Assembly (NCBI GenBank): GCA_009760855.2
Contig: WPIO01000074.1
Span: forward strand, 463,501-527,500
Source: Cristatella mucedo
Taxonomy: Eukaryota; Bryozoa; Phylactolaemata; Cristatellidae
Length of the DNA stretch: 64,000 bases
Direction of reading: 5' to 3'
Both the position numbers and the translations under genes were made by a program. Below, piece after piece: positions 30,696 through 43,886 of this stretch. Numbering within the stretch: position 1 is the first letter of the stretch; the number at the start of each line of letters is the position of its first letter. Under the pieces are notes generated by a model. That model made no database searches, was not told where the DNA came from, and was given only the letters and a program-made list of their open reading frames with translations.

Positions 30696-30899
30696 ATGGC
30701 ACCAAAACGAGTTTATTTGGGGTAAATATTAGTTGGGGTCTCTTATATTTCAACTGGTCCGGCCGGTCACGACGAGCGATTATACCGCTTAGATTACACC
30801 ACTAGGTAAGCGGCAGGTTAAGTCTACTCCGCCGAGCCTTCGGCATTACATGTACGTGTGTCTGTCTGTTGGTGTGTGTCTGCCTGTGATTGTGCGTGT

Positions 30900-31205
30900 G
30901 TGCTGCCTAGGTAAGAAAGTTAAACTTGTTTGTCTGTCTGAACTGTCAGAGAGATTTGATAGTTTTATAGAAGATAGGTTTATGTCCACGTCCGTTTGGT
31001 TCTTTCGGACTCGACCCGAAGGAAAAGAGGAAAGGAAACGATACGGCTGGGCTTGAAAGAAGTCATGACAGAAAAGCTGCCCCTCCCTTCCCTCTCCGAT
31101 GCTTTTCTGTCGGAATCGACTCTGGGCATGGATGCCTAGTCAGATGCAATGCACTGCTGCACCGTCCAAGAGCCGGCATGCTGCGTGCTTGGTACTCGAC
31201 GTATA
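30900..31205 (+). repeat. 300-base repeat beside a GT tract, copy 2
   Basis: TGCTGCCTAGGTAAGAAAGT ... GGAAACGATACGGCTGGGCT ... GCATGGATGCCTAGTCAGAT: same as copy 1. It lies between the two duplicated blocks. Confidence 0.75.
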
Positions 31206-31211
31206 GGGCCT

Positions 31212-31602
31212 TGAGGTGTCCCATATTTTAGTAATTCCTTGGATGATCTTTTTCTGCTCACATCCATACTCAGACAAGTTTTCCACTGAGATAGGACTTA
31301 AAACCGTTGTAGTGCAGTGCCTGTGATCTCCCGGTGAGATGAGAGGTGCTCGAGAAATACTCGGTGATTGATAATATCGAATGCTTCCGAAAGATCAAGC
31401 GAAACAAGCAAGAGAGACTCTACTTTCTAACTCTGCATTCCTACGAAAGTCGTTGTACATCCAAAGCAAGGCTGACTTTGTGGAGTGATTAACTGTAAAA
31501 CCAAACTGGAACAAACTAGCCAGGTGTGAAGTTGCCATGTGTAAGAGTTCAGCTGTTCTGCCACAACTCGCTCTCGTGTCTTTAATAGGAGCGGTAGAAG
31601 GG
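31212..31602 (-). mobile_element. LINE fragment, minus orientation, degraded
   Basis: Related to 340-720, covering the AAFDTIDH to SYLS region on the minus strand, with several frameshifts. It lies in the junction between the two duplicated blocks. Confidence 0.75.
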
Positions 31603-33822
31603 AGACTGTTCCGCGAGCAAGTCAGTTCAGAGCGGAGCTAGTCAGTTCAGAACGTTGCCGAGACAACGCCCAGCGTCGGGCGATAGTCATACGTAAAGCG
31701 AATCTGCCCGGGCTTTAATTCAGTTCTGCCACGTTCGGCCGATGACAGCCGCCGCCATAGAGCTCGAGGCCGACGACTGCGGTCGAAGTCGGCCTGACAG
31801 GTCCAGGCGTGCTTGTGAAATGTCAAATATCCAAAATGACGAAAAGCCAAAAGCTCCTCGGCGAGCGCTGCCGTAGGCGCTCGGACGATCGCCGGGTGAC
31901 AAGTAGTAGAGCGTGTGGTGGGAGTGGTCTCGCAGCGAGCAGTCACTTGCACTCTCCCAATCGCTACTGCGAGCGAGCGAGCGAGCGCTGAACGACCGTC
32001 TCGCCGGGAGTGCCGACTTCGTGGCATTGTGTCTCTGCCCGCTCTGCTCCGTCGCTCAAAAGCGCTCCATCCATCGATGCCGTCGCCGCTACCGTCAGCG
32101 ATTTCGGCAGCGATTGCTAGCGACGTCCGTGCGATTCCTCATTGACTCGAGTCGCTGGGCAACGAGAACGCGGTACTCTCTCCCCGAGTACACGACAACT
32201 TCCTGGTTGCCGCATTAGCGATTTCAAGAAAGCCAGCCAGCCAATCGGGCTCCTGTGACCCAGATAGCCCACCAATCTGTGCTTTAATCGCTCCTGGCTA
32301 GAGCTGCTATTTGTAAACCGGCGCTGAGACAAAAGTAGCCAGGAAACCAATCACAATAGGCAACAGCATACTAAGCATACATTTCCCTCATTTAGAGGCG
32401 GCTAGCAAGTCGGCGCTCATAACGCTTTCGCCAAAGCAAAGCAGGCGGGCAGTCGCACTGCAGCCAGCTCCCACCATATTTCGGAGCAAGTTGCCGTTCG
32501 CCGTTCGCAATGATCTCCATCTGTGAGGCGGTACTTTCGGGCCTGCTCTTCGCCATCGCATTGGAACCATGTGAGGCCTGACGTCCGAACGCCGGCGCTT
32601 CCGTCGTTGCAAGTCATCCGTACTCATTCTTGGCTTAGGGCACTGGCTCCAGGGCCTGCGACGGCCTCTACGCCAAGGCTGCCCAGTTTCATTCGTGACG
32701 CTCTGAATGTGCTGGACACGGTCCAGCACATTCAGTGTGTCACGAATGTGCTGGACCGTGAATACGGGCTCAAACGCGTACCCGTTACATGCACGCCAGA
32801 GTGCTTACAACATTCCATGCAGCGCGGACTGGCAAAATGGGCGGACGAACGCAGCAGTGTCGGCCTTAACTTTTTCTTGTCAGATGATGCACTCCCAACG
32901 ACTTCACCCCTGCTGCGCCATCAATTACAAGGCTTCGAGCAGTGGTGAAGTGTTTCTGTCCCTTGTTGCATCCTCTGCAGTCAACGAGCTCGCCTTTCAA
33001 CAGAATAGCGGGCTGCTCGGTGGCAGGAAGTCCGCGAGTCCACTAAAAGAAAACAGGTCGGTAGGTAAAGCTCGACAGTGGAAATCGCCCGTCACACTCT
33101 ATCACTGGAGTCTTCTTAATTAGTGTTTATAATTAAGTTAATGGCAAATACATCCTAACTTTCGGTTCACTCTATCACTGGAGTCTTCTTAATTGGTGTT
33201 TATAATTAAGTTAGCGGCACATGCATCCTAATTTGCATATAGCGGGAGCGGAGCCTTAACGGCTGCCGCCGCTTGCAGTAAGCGAGCAATTAAGGATCGC
33301 CCACTGCAGCACGACTCGAACCGACGACCTGGATCGCGAAGAGCGGTCAACTCAGCCCTCGGCGGCTCAGAGTGCATTCAAAATGCCTCGAGGTAAGAAG
33401 TCCGCGTCGCCTTCACGTTCATGCTGCCCTCATACAACTTCGGTGCAACTTATGCGGCAAGGCGTCTGCAGCAAGGCAGTGGAAGCTGTAACCATTCAAG
33501 CCCGCACATTCAGCCGAGAGCTCAAGCAACGGAACATGAAGACGATCGCTGCTCATTCGGAGTTACTAGTGGACCGGCATTCTTCACAAAATAGAAATCA
33601 GTGGATACGAACAATTGTTTTAGTAGGGCGTTTGCTAAAATTAGTTTTCTAGCGTAAGCAAACAGTGGCTTCGAGCAACCAGGCCCGAAGTCCTATCGCT
33701 CATGGTTTACCCAAGTCTCCTCACGCGACTCGGTACGGCCATGTTCGCACAAGCTGTGTGCAGCTCGCCAGTCAAATATATATATTCACGACTGCCAATA
33801 GCCGCTCGGGTCTACTTTCCAG

Positions 33823-33984
33823 GCGAGGCAATCATGTGCTACACGTGTAGCCCCCGGACGATCGCCAATTCCTCCAACTACTGTCTCAACGTCAACGCCT
33901 CTACGCTAGCAACCGTGAACTGCATTGAGAACATGTGCTACGGGTCGACCGCTGTGATGACGCAGACGGTTCTCGGCATCTCAA
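33823..33984 (+). CDS. Ly6/uPAR-like half-domain exon, copy B
   Basis: Same length, splice sites and cysteines as copy A, reading GEAIMCYTCSPRTIANSSNY, then CLNVNASTLATVNC and IENMCYGS. Eleven residues differ from copy A but only two synonymous changes are seen. The same micro-exon candidate is at 33383-33392. The 329 bases that in copy A follow the exon (25121-25449), including the candidate second exon, are deleted here, so this copy may be a pseudogene. Confidence 0.45.
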
Positions 33985-34034
33985 GTAAACTACACTAGCA
34001 GTCGGTGGGGGTGTGCCAAAGGAGAACTCTGTCC

Positions 34035-34125
34035 GAGTGCTTCACATATGCGGCAGGGTTCTAGCCGACGACCTCGTTCGACAAAGGCGAGAAACCTCGA
34101 TCCCTGGGTCGAACCTCATATCCCA
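34035..34125 (-). mobile_element. SINE family B head, partial, minus orientation
   Basis: In copy B the corresponding SINE region is shorter: TCACATATGCGGCAGGGTTC, then CGACGACCTCGTTCGACAAA. Confidence 0.55.
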
Positions 34126-34249
34126 GTGGAATAATAATCCACCTGAACACGTCGAAAGTATTATGGCCCTGTAAAAATCGGCACAATCTGCGACAATCTA
34201 CCCCACCAAGCTGCCTTGTCTTTCCGGTTCCATCGCGGTCTTGATAGTT

Positions 34250-35455
34250 ATCAATGGTTTCATGCACAGGGCTCCGTGCCAGGTCAGGTTCTTTTCACGC
34301 CTTATACTCTCCCTCTTGCCGATGTGATTGCCAAGCACAATCCAGGCTTTCGCTTCTATGCGGATGACTCTCACTTGTACCTTTGCTTTGATCTCTCCCA
34401 GCCTTCGAGCACCTCGAATTCTCTCAACTCACTAGCTGCATGTATCAATAACATCTCGCACATGGATGGCAGCAAATTTTCTAAAACTAAACGATGATAA
34501 AACTAACTTACTAGTTATGGGCAAACCCAGTGTGATTCAGAAATTGGAAAGGCTAACGCTCAAAATCGGCTCTGCCATTATATCTCCTGTTGAATAAGCT
34601 CGAAATGTAGGTGTCGTGTTCCAAAGTGACCTCTCGTTAGACGGCCACATCAGCTCCACAGTCAAATCTGCCTATATTCAGCTACATAACATTGCTAAAA
34701 TTCGGGCTTGTTTAGATAAGGATCCCACGTCCAAGTTGGTCCATGCATTTGTGACATCCCGTCTCAGCTTCTGTGAATCACTTCTTGCTAGTCTACCGGC
34801 ATGTGCAATCAGTCGAATACAGATGGTGCAAAACTCTGCAGCTAGGCGTTTGTGTCGTTAGCGTCGCAGTTGCCACATCATACCACTTCTCACCGACCTG
34901 CAGTGGCTACCAGTCAAACAACGGATTGACTTCAAGGTTTTGTCGCTCACTTTTCATTTCATTTTCACTTCGTTCTTTAGCTCCAGCCTGTCTCTCAAAT
35001 CTACTACCCCGACCAAGCCAAGCATCGTACCACCCGCTTTTCGGAATCCAACAGTCTACCAATACCTCGTACAAAGTTCAAATCCTTTGGAGACCGTGCA
35101 TTTAGTTTGTATGCTTCTAAAGCCAGGAACTCCCTCCCAACTTGCGTCAGAACATCCCCCGACTTGACCACATTTAAAAAGAACTTAAAAACACACCTAT
35201 TTAGGACAGCATTTCGTGGGTCCCTGTGATTCGTCCTTCATTTCCTTATGCGTGCTGACATTGTGCATGTTGCCACTAACCACACTTGCATGCTGACCCT
35301 GTGCATGTCACCCCTAACCATGATATTCATGTTGTTTATCAAGCATGATATTACTCACCATTCAATCGCGTTTCCCGTTGCAGCAAATGTAAAGCGCCTA
35401 GAAAGAGATTGAGTTCTCTGAGGGCGCTTTATAAAGTGCATTATTACTATTTTCT
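34250..35455 (+). mobile_element. LINE fragment reaching its 3' tail, copy B block
   Basis: Counterpart of 25866-26292, continuing through the thumb region to the 3' UTR, the hairpin (35394-35427) and a short ATT tail. It keeps YADD but has a stop codon (VE-stop-ARN near 34596) and a frameshift near 34455. Confidence 0.9.
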
Positions 35456-35857
35456 ATTATCAATTGTCCCAACGAACGGCGAATTTCGTCTCCATTCAAA
35501 GCTATACGTAACAGAGTGGCCAAGTCGCAGCTCGATCCCCACGTCTCATAGCGATCGCCGCTCGTCGAATGGGGACCGTGGCTTAGTTTGACCACCGTTT
35601 CGCTACATCGTTGGATACTGAAGCCCTATTGCACCGCTAGGCAGGGCTGGCACGCTCGGTACATTCTCAGAACAAGCGTAACATTCGCGCATAACAGCTG
35701 AGCCCTTTCGACGCAGGCTGACAGTTAGCTGCGAGCAGGCGCATTGTTTGTCAAGCCAATTCTCAATCATCTCAAATCATCCAGAGACGAATTCGCTAAA
35801 TCACCTTCCTGTCACCTGGATCCGCTCATCGAGTGCCTTTTCAATATACCGAGCGAC

Positions 35858-36145
35858 GGGATCGATGGATATGATCGATTGATATGATATCGATGGATAC
35901 GATCGATTGATATTGTATCGAAATATACCATGCGATACCAATAGATATGATCGAATCATACGGTACCACATTCATGAATATGATTTATGGATATGATCGA
36001 CGGATACAATCGACGGATACGATCGATGGATATAATGACGAAGGGACCGAAAAGCGACGGGATCGATGGATACGATTGACAAATATGACGACGGATGTGA
36101 TATTGATGGATACGATCGATGGATATAATGATGAAGGGATTGACG
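35858..36145 (+). repeat. GATC/GATGGATA tandem array in block B
   Basis: GGGATCGATGGATATGATCG and close variants repeat many times. Block A has only the last part of it (26510-26570). Confidence 0.8.
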
Positions 36146-36204
36146 GGATCGATGATGTCGCAGGAAAGAAATGAAGTGGGCGGACGCGAAAAAGAAGAAA
36201 GAGC

Positions 36205-36325
36205 GAACGAGCAGGAGGAGCAGGAGGAGCAGAGGGGAGCAGGAGGAGCAGAGGGGAGCAGGAGGAGCAGAGGGGAGCATGAGGAGCAGAGAGGAGCAGG
36301 AGGAGCAGGAGGAGCAGAGGGGAGC
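36205..36325 (+). repeat. GGAGCA array, block B
   Basis: Longer counterpart of 26600-26675 with an 18-base higher-order unit (GGAGCAGAGGGGAGCAGG). Confidence 0.9.
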
Positions 36326-36424
36326 AGGAGCCAATCGATTCGTCTTTCGCGTGCACGCACCTGCTTACACTGTGCCTGCTGCTTGCTGATGTTGCCACCA
36401 ATCATTTGGTAATGCTTTCTATAC

Positions 36425-36523
36425 AGCATCCGTAAAGTGCCTGGAAAAAGATTCAGTTCTCTGAGGGTGCTATAGAGACGTGCTATTCTTATTCTTCTTC
36501 TTATTATTATTACTAATATTATA
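36425..36523 (+). mobile_element. LINE or SINE 3' tail, copy B block
   Basis: Counterpart of 26785-26884 with AAAGTGCCTGGAAAAAG and TTCTCTGAGGGTGCTATAG. Confidence 0.65.
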
Positions 36524-37047
36524 GCCAATCAGGTCGACACCAATACACGATTGATGGCAGCTGCATCACAAAAAATGAGCTCATATTTCCCAATCGCTAA
36601 ACCGTTGCTGCATATATAGCCGTCGGCTGAAGAGAGTCTCCTCCTTCCCCGTAGTCGCGAACGAAGTCGTTGGGCGAAACAGCGAGTAGCGGGCGCCGCC
36701 ACTGGCCGCAGCAGACCGATTCGCTCCGCCGGCGGCGGGCGGCGCCCTTGCTGGCCACACTGATCGCACCTTTGGAGCCGCCATGCGGCGATGGTATTCG
36801 GGCGCGGCGCGTGCTTGCTTTGGGTTGAGCTTATGCCCGCCACGATGGGAAACCGACGACGAAGGTTAACCGCAATCTACGCTGGCGACCTGCACAGGTT
36901 CCAACACTGCGTTTCAAGGAGGCTGCCTAAACGCCACCAGCGCCAGCTGACAGGCGTCAAAGTTTACGATTGGGCTTGTTAACGCTTCCTTGAACTTGTG
37001 CTTCTGCGCGACGAGTCTGTGCAACGGAATAAACCACGCGCCGACTA

Positions 37048-37160
37048 CTGCCGGATCGACCCCGGCAGTCGGAACGGCGCAGACTGCTGCCGGATCGACC
37101 CGGGCAATCGAAACGGCGCCGACTGCTGCCCCAAAGAGTCGGGCAGTCGAAACGGCGGCG
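37048..37160 (+). repeat. 42-base minisatellite, three units in block B
   Basis: GACTACTGCCGGATCGACCC, GACTGCTGCCGGATCGACCC and GACTGCTGCCCCAAAGAGTC begin three units; block A has one (27416-27458). Confidence 0.8.
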
Positions 37161-38220
37161 GCGGCCCGCAGCTTTGCTGCAGCCATTGCTTTGCCGTCGC
37201 TGGCGCTACTTTCTGCTCGCTCGGTTCGGTGAAGGTGAAGGCTTTCCGGCCGTCGAAAAAAATGAGCGACGCACAAGGTTCGTATGGAGCCATGTTAGAA
37301 ACGTTTAGCGTGAGCGTGCTTTGTTGTTTGCCTCTGCATGTAACTCCTCGAGCCCCAGTGTGCATTGCGATATTCCTGAGATGAAATTTAGCCATCGGGT
37401 ATCTTTGAAGGAACTCGATTCCTACCAATTCATCTTTATATCCGCTGGTATCAAGCGTTGCACGCCTTTCTAGCGTGGAATGACGGCACTGCGAATAAAT
37501 ACTCAACTGAAAACGGTTCGCGAGTCTAGAATCCGAACTGTGACCAGAAATCGCACGGTTCGATCGTCAAAGGTTCGAGGAGTGCCATGGAATTCGTTGC
37601 GGAAACGTAGAAGTCCTTGAATAGGCTTAATCTTCTACACCCAACCTAAAGCAGGGGCAAGTGAAATAAAAGTAGTCACCACGAGCAACATTGCAAAAGC
37701 ATGGCTATTCTTACCGCCAGCATAAAACAGCGGCATACAGGGCATTGGCCACATCTCTATAATCACATCACAATAATGCACGTCGTCGAAAAACTGAGTG
37801 TCCACCTTGGGCTGTCAATGACCTTCACTGTTCGCACAGCTGCAGTCTCAAAAGCAAGTTACAACAGCCACGCAGGCTCGGAATGGGCGGATAGGCCGGA
37901 AGGACTACCATTTACCTGATTCCACGTCGCCGGCGTCAGGCGTCAGGTACCGGAAGCATGTTGCCAGCAGCCACGTACGAGCTCTCGTGTAAAATTTAAT
38001 CTGACTTATCAAGCCGTGTATCGGGTTTTCTCATTTCAACACGCGGAGCTTAACTTATGGCCTTGTTCAAGCCTGCTATTGTCGCTAGCTCTCTCCTTTT
38101 CCAGCCAATTGTAGCAGTTGTGGCAGTCTCGGCAGATTAAACTCAGCAGACTACTGGCCAGCCGTTACAATTGCTGTAGTAAAAGACAGTTCCAACTTCT
38201 GCGGCAGACGCTGATTTATT

Positions 38221-38800
<580 letters not shown>

Positions 38801-40346
38801 GCCTCCGGGTATCCACAATCTGAAACTAATACATAAAAATTCTGCTACACGCTGCTCGGCCGCGGTAAATCTTCGTAAGATCCATCCCACAGGCGGGGAG
38901 CCGCTCGTATTTTCATTATTCGCTCGAGGTCGGAATGCTACCCTTCGTGAATTATTCATATTCTGCTTAGTGACGGTATAAAAATTCTCGAAAGCTCGAA
39001 TGTTTCTGGATCCTGAATTTCATCATAGCATCCAGCTACTTCAGCGCCCAAAGACTCGAAAATAATATCGCAAACCGTACGTAACTCGATTGAGCAAATG
39101 CAGAAATAATCTTTCACGCTCAGTGCTAACCAATGAAGTCGCAAGCAACAGGACTCGCACTGGACGGCTGCCTAGGGTCATCAGCACGGTCTAACACTTC
39201 CCCAGCGCTTTGTGGCACAAACGGATGCCGCGGCTTCGGATAGAACCAGACCGCAAACGAAGCGCGCTCGCCGCGGTGCGAGCGTCCCTTCCGACGCACG
39301 ACGAAGGAAGGAGCGCGTCGGACGGGACGAAGAGATTTTCCACAGGCGCATTAGCCATTACGCCCGAGCTCTTCCATCCCTTTCTCTTTAAAGCGGAAAC
39401 GTTGCACTGTGGGTCATAGACTTGAGGGACTCGCCTCTGCGATCCTTGCGCAACGGCACACACGACTCTCGTGTCGTTGCGTAAGAACACCAGTGGGGCG
39501 TTCTCTTCGACCGTGCTAAGCTGCTATTTCCGCGCTACTCACTTCCAGGACTGCCTACCCGACTCGAGCCACGCGTCTCTTCTCAACTTTTCTCTCCGTT
39601 GAGTGAGACGAAGGCTGCTGGGTAACGCATGCGCACCCACAAGTCGCTCTGGCTTTGAGTGCGCTTTAGAAAACTCCGCTGAGCGCCCGCCGGCTGCGCC
39701 TGCGCCGGAGTGCTTTGTTTTCGATCGTTGTGCGTGCGGCCTGCGCGTCACCGCAAGGGTCTTCTCCTCCACCCCCTCCCCCCTTGCGGTCGTTGCTTGG
39801 TTTTTTTTTTATTTACCAGAGGCTGATGCGGCTGCCTACAGAGAGCGCTTACGCACCGCCGAGCGAGGTGCGGCTGAGCGGGGGTGGAGGGGGTCTCCAG
39901 CTAATACGGCGTCGCGTGTTCATTAGAGCCAGGTCAGTTTCTGCTACGAACACAGCGTCCCTAGAAGGCTGTTCAACATGGTTGCCAGCGTGTGCTTACT
40001 TCTGTTTACGTTAAAAATTGATCCCGCTCTTTTGATTTTTCTCTCTCTAAAACCTAAATACTAAATCCTACGGCCGCAACTCGAACCAAAAAGTCTTCAC
40101 CAATAAATCCTAAATCGCAAACCAAAAAACCTACAATACCTAAGCACTAAAACCAAAATCCTAAGCCCTAAACTTAAAAGATGGCACCAAAACGAGTTTA
40201 TTTGGGGTAAATATCAGTTGGGGTCTCTTATATTTCTACTGGTCCGGCCGGTCACGACGAGTGCCGCCGCCGGCTCATGACCCCGCGGCGGCGTCGCACT
40301 CTCGAAATCTTGTTTTTTGAACTACTCATCAACTGAGTATTATACA

Positions 40347-40490
<144 letters not shown>

Positions 40491-40881
40491 CTACATAGCA
40501 TTTGCTCATTTCTACTATTTAAAGCGAAGAAGTCCGTCACGCCCCAAGATGACGCATTCTCGTCACGTTGAGGATTTCGCACTTCCGTCAAGTGGCAAGA
40601 TGGCGCAGCGTTATCTTCCGTTAGGCAACTACTATGACTCAGCGAAGCGAGTCCACAGGCAGCGAGCTGCTCGTATTTAATAATCATACGTCATATGCTC
40701 AAAACTTTTGCGTTTTCCTATCGTGCATTCCTTGCCCAGCCAGCTATATTTGCTAGCTAGCTAGTCGTGCTAGAGTCGTATTCAGGTGCCCTCTCAAACT
40801 GAGTAGGCTGCGAGAGAGCTAGCGTGCTAGAGTCGTATTCAGGTGAGAGGAGAGGAGAGAAAACTGAGTAGAGAAAGCGAG

Positions 40882-41190
<309 letters not shown>

Positions 41191-43085
41191 CTACGGTCAA
41201 CTGCGCTATAGAATGTAATAATGCAGTCGGACGTCACGTGACATATGGCTGCGTGCGCGCGTGGTCCGTGCGAATGACTCCCTTTTCTCGGTTGTCCGAC
41301 GTTGCACTTAACAGGCGATTAATCCACCCGCCGACGGGCCCCTTCTTCACGATTGGTTTCACCCTCCTAGGTCAAGGTCGGAATCGATTGTACACCCCGC
41401 CGCGGACGCTTGCTTGCACGCAGCGATGCAGAGGAGAGTGCCTTCCGACTGCGTTTGGCGAATCCACCGTCGACATCGGCTGTCGATCTGTCGACGGCCG
41501 TCGATTGCGAAAGCGACGCAAGAAATCGACATTCGACTCAACGCTTCAATTCGGCGTTTATTCCTCGACGGATGCAGCGCTCTTAACGGTCGGCCGCACA
41601 AGATCAAGACAAGCGCAGCGGAAGTCGCTATTTGAGCTCACGCTCCGTAACTCTCACAGCTAGCCAGCCAGCTTCGTTGCTTTGCGATTGCGTCGGGAGC
41701 GTCGCGCGTTAAATGCGCTCCATGATGCGAGCGAAACTTCGCGACGACAGAAGCGCGTCTAACCATAATTATTTGCTATTGCTATTATTTGCCATTAGCC
41801 ATCGTCTAGGACTATTGAAAGTGCACGCTCGCAGCCGTTCTTAGGAAGTTGCGGGGCTCAATTACTGACGCAAAGCTGGAAATTCCTTACTGTAATAATA
41901 TATCATTACTGTATAATTATTATAAAATTACAGCAGCTAGAAATTCCTTACCAACTGCGGCGAGCGCGAGCGATGGAGCGGTTTTGGATCGCTAACCGTA
42001 GGATCTTATTTCCTGTATAGCACATGTAAAGTGCATAGAATGAAGGCTAATTTCTCTGCTGGTTGTATACAAATATATTATTTTTTTTTATCATCGTTTG
42101 CCCCTGTTTAAATGAAGCTGCTGAATTGACCGTTCTCTCCGCTCTCTCATAAACTTCTTTTAACAAATTTCCTCCCATCGGGCTCAGCATCCGGCCCTCA
42201 GTTCCGGATGCCCGCAGTCGCCGCTTTTGGTGAATAACGACACATCGTGCATCGCTCGAGTGAAAGTAAAGATCGGCCGATTCAGCGGCGTCGTCAATGA
42301 CCGGCTGAAAAGCCTGAGTGAGAGTGACTATACAAGCCAGCAAGCGGCGGGCTAGTAACGAATTACTAATTGCGAATTACGAATAGCTGCGCGACTCGAG
42401 TCCACGATCGAACGTTGGGTGGTGCGAGCACCTTAGTCCCGAGGCTCCTTAGATCCGAATGAAAGGAAAGCGAAGCGAAAGTGGAATAAATTAATTAGTT
42501 AAATTAATTAGTTGAATAAATTAATGGAATTAGGCAAATCGACAGCCTAGTTTACCACGCGCCGGCAGTAGCCTTGGCGGCCACCGCCACGGCGCTCGCA
42601 GCGATCAGCAAAGTATTGCTAGGTGTCGCGAACCAGGCGGCTAAGACCCCACACACCGGTCTTCCGTAATTCTGGCTCAGCTGACCTCCTCGACCTTCGC
42701 GGCGAGGTCGGCTGAACGCGCCGCCGGCGCTCGAGGGCCAGCGCGAGGAATTGCATTCACCCGTTTCTCCGCCGCCCATCATCCGCGCGCGAAAACGCGT
42801 GAGCGTAAAAGCATACTGCAATTACATAATTAGAATTCACTTGTATAGCACCCTAAGAGAACTTCTATTGAACCTCTATTCAGGCGCTTCACTTACGTCA
42901 TGGGGGCTAGAGCCTTCGACCTTGAGCCCTCGACCTCGGTCGGGGTGGGGCGAACGCCTAACCGTCGGGCGGCTATCGATAGCGCGAGCTCGCGTGATCG
43001 TGGCTATTCGGTAGCGCGTGCTGGCGGAGCGACTACGAGCGACGACGAAAAGCAAAGGAGCAAAAGTACCCGCGGAGCCGCTTAT
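41191..43085. other. Unassigned sequence before the sHSP gene
   Basis: Mixed composition. The frame at 41238-41663 resembles no family. Contains one SINE (42826-42978). Confidence 0.4.
42826..42978 (-). mobile_element. SINE family B, minus orientation
   Basis: TATAGCACCCTAAGAGAACT, TTCAGGCGCTTCACTTACG and CTCGACCTCGGTCGGGGTGG. Confidence 0.75.
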
Positions 43086-43218
43086 AGTAATAATAATTAC
43101 GCAGATAATAATAATAATAATATTAATGTAATAATGTACGCGATATTAATGACACACGCGATAATAATAATAATATACGCGGTAATAATAATAATTATAA
43201 GTAATAATAGTGATATAG
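43086..43218 (+). repeat. ATA-rich repeat upstream of the sHSP promoter
   Basis: (TAA)n blocks separated by TACGCG and CACACGCG words, an AT-rich island 320 bases before the TATA box. Confidence 0.85.
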
Positions 43219-43539
43219 TAATTTCGGAGCCACTACTAATAGCTAGAAAGTACGGAGCCGGCTGCCGCCGAGCGAACTTGGCTGAAGTAAATGCGACGGG
43301 GTCGCTGCTAAATTTAGCGGCGGCGGTAGCGGTTACCCCGTCGCTCGCCCTTGGAATCGCGATCGCCCCAATATCGAGAGCTGGCTCACTTGCGGTTCCG
43401 TTTTTTATATCGCCGCCCCTGCGGTTGGGCAGCAGCAGCAGCAGCAGCCGCCGCGTCAGCAGCAAGACGCCGCCGCAAGGTCACGCTCTGGCAAGCGCCG
43501 CGCGCTCTCTCGCGTGCGCGCTCGCTCACCGGGCTACTA

Positions 43540-43547
43540 TTTATAAA
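43540..43547 (+). promoter_or_regulatory. TATA box of the sHSP gene
   Basis: TTTATAAA lies 134 bases before the ATG in an otherwise GC-rich stretch, the expected place for a TATA promoter with a 5' UTR of about 100 bases. A degenerate heat-shock-element-like GAA-n2-TGG-n2-GAA is at 43274-43286, but its middle triplet does not match TTC, so I do not call it. Confidence 0.55.
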
Positions 43548-43680
43548 CGCCGGAGGCGCTCGGCACTCCAAATCGGAAACCAAACGAGTCCGAGCGGCGG
43601 CCAACGATCCGCTCGCAGCACCTAGCCAACGAAGCAGCAGCCTCAGCGCGGCGGCGGCGGACGGCGACATCTAGCCGAAG

Positions 43681-43886
43681 ATGTCGTTTTGGACGCGAAA
43701 CTTCCTGCCCGTCCTGTACGACGATCGCAGCTTTCGGGACCACTACAACCGGATGTTCGAGGACTTCTGGGGCGACAGCTTCTCGCGCATGGAGCGCGAG
43801 CAGCGCGACTGGCAGAGCCAGTTCGATCACATCGCGTCCGACCTGTTCGACCTCGTGCCCGCCATAGCCGACTCGCCGAAAGACCG
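43681..43886 (+). CDS. Double-domain sHSP exon 1 (N-terminal arm)
   Basis: Starts at the first ATG after a TATA box and encodes 68 codons plus two bases, ending GACCG|GTGAGC (phase 2). Rich in Phe, Trp, Asp and Arg, as expected for the oligomerisation arm. Confidence 0.92.

Larger units (their letters stand above)
22761..30772 (+). repeat. Duplicated block, copy A
   Basis: Collinear with 31620-40261. Homologous parts are 22761-27835 with 31620-37565, and about 29888-30772 with 39367-40261. The middle 27836-29887 has no counterpart in copy B. Some stretches (23100-23650; 29900-30770) look nearly identical, others differ by several percent with indels. It contains the Ly6-like exon, a LINE fragment, an AT array and a GGAGCA array. 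Confidence 0.85.

Noticed and set aside
43274-43286. Heat shock element upstream of the sHSP gene
   Set aside because: Only the two outer GAA triplets fit; the middle should be TTC and reads TGG, and it is about 265 bases from the TATA box.
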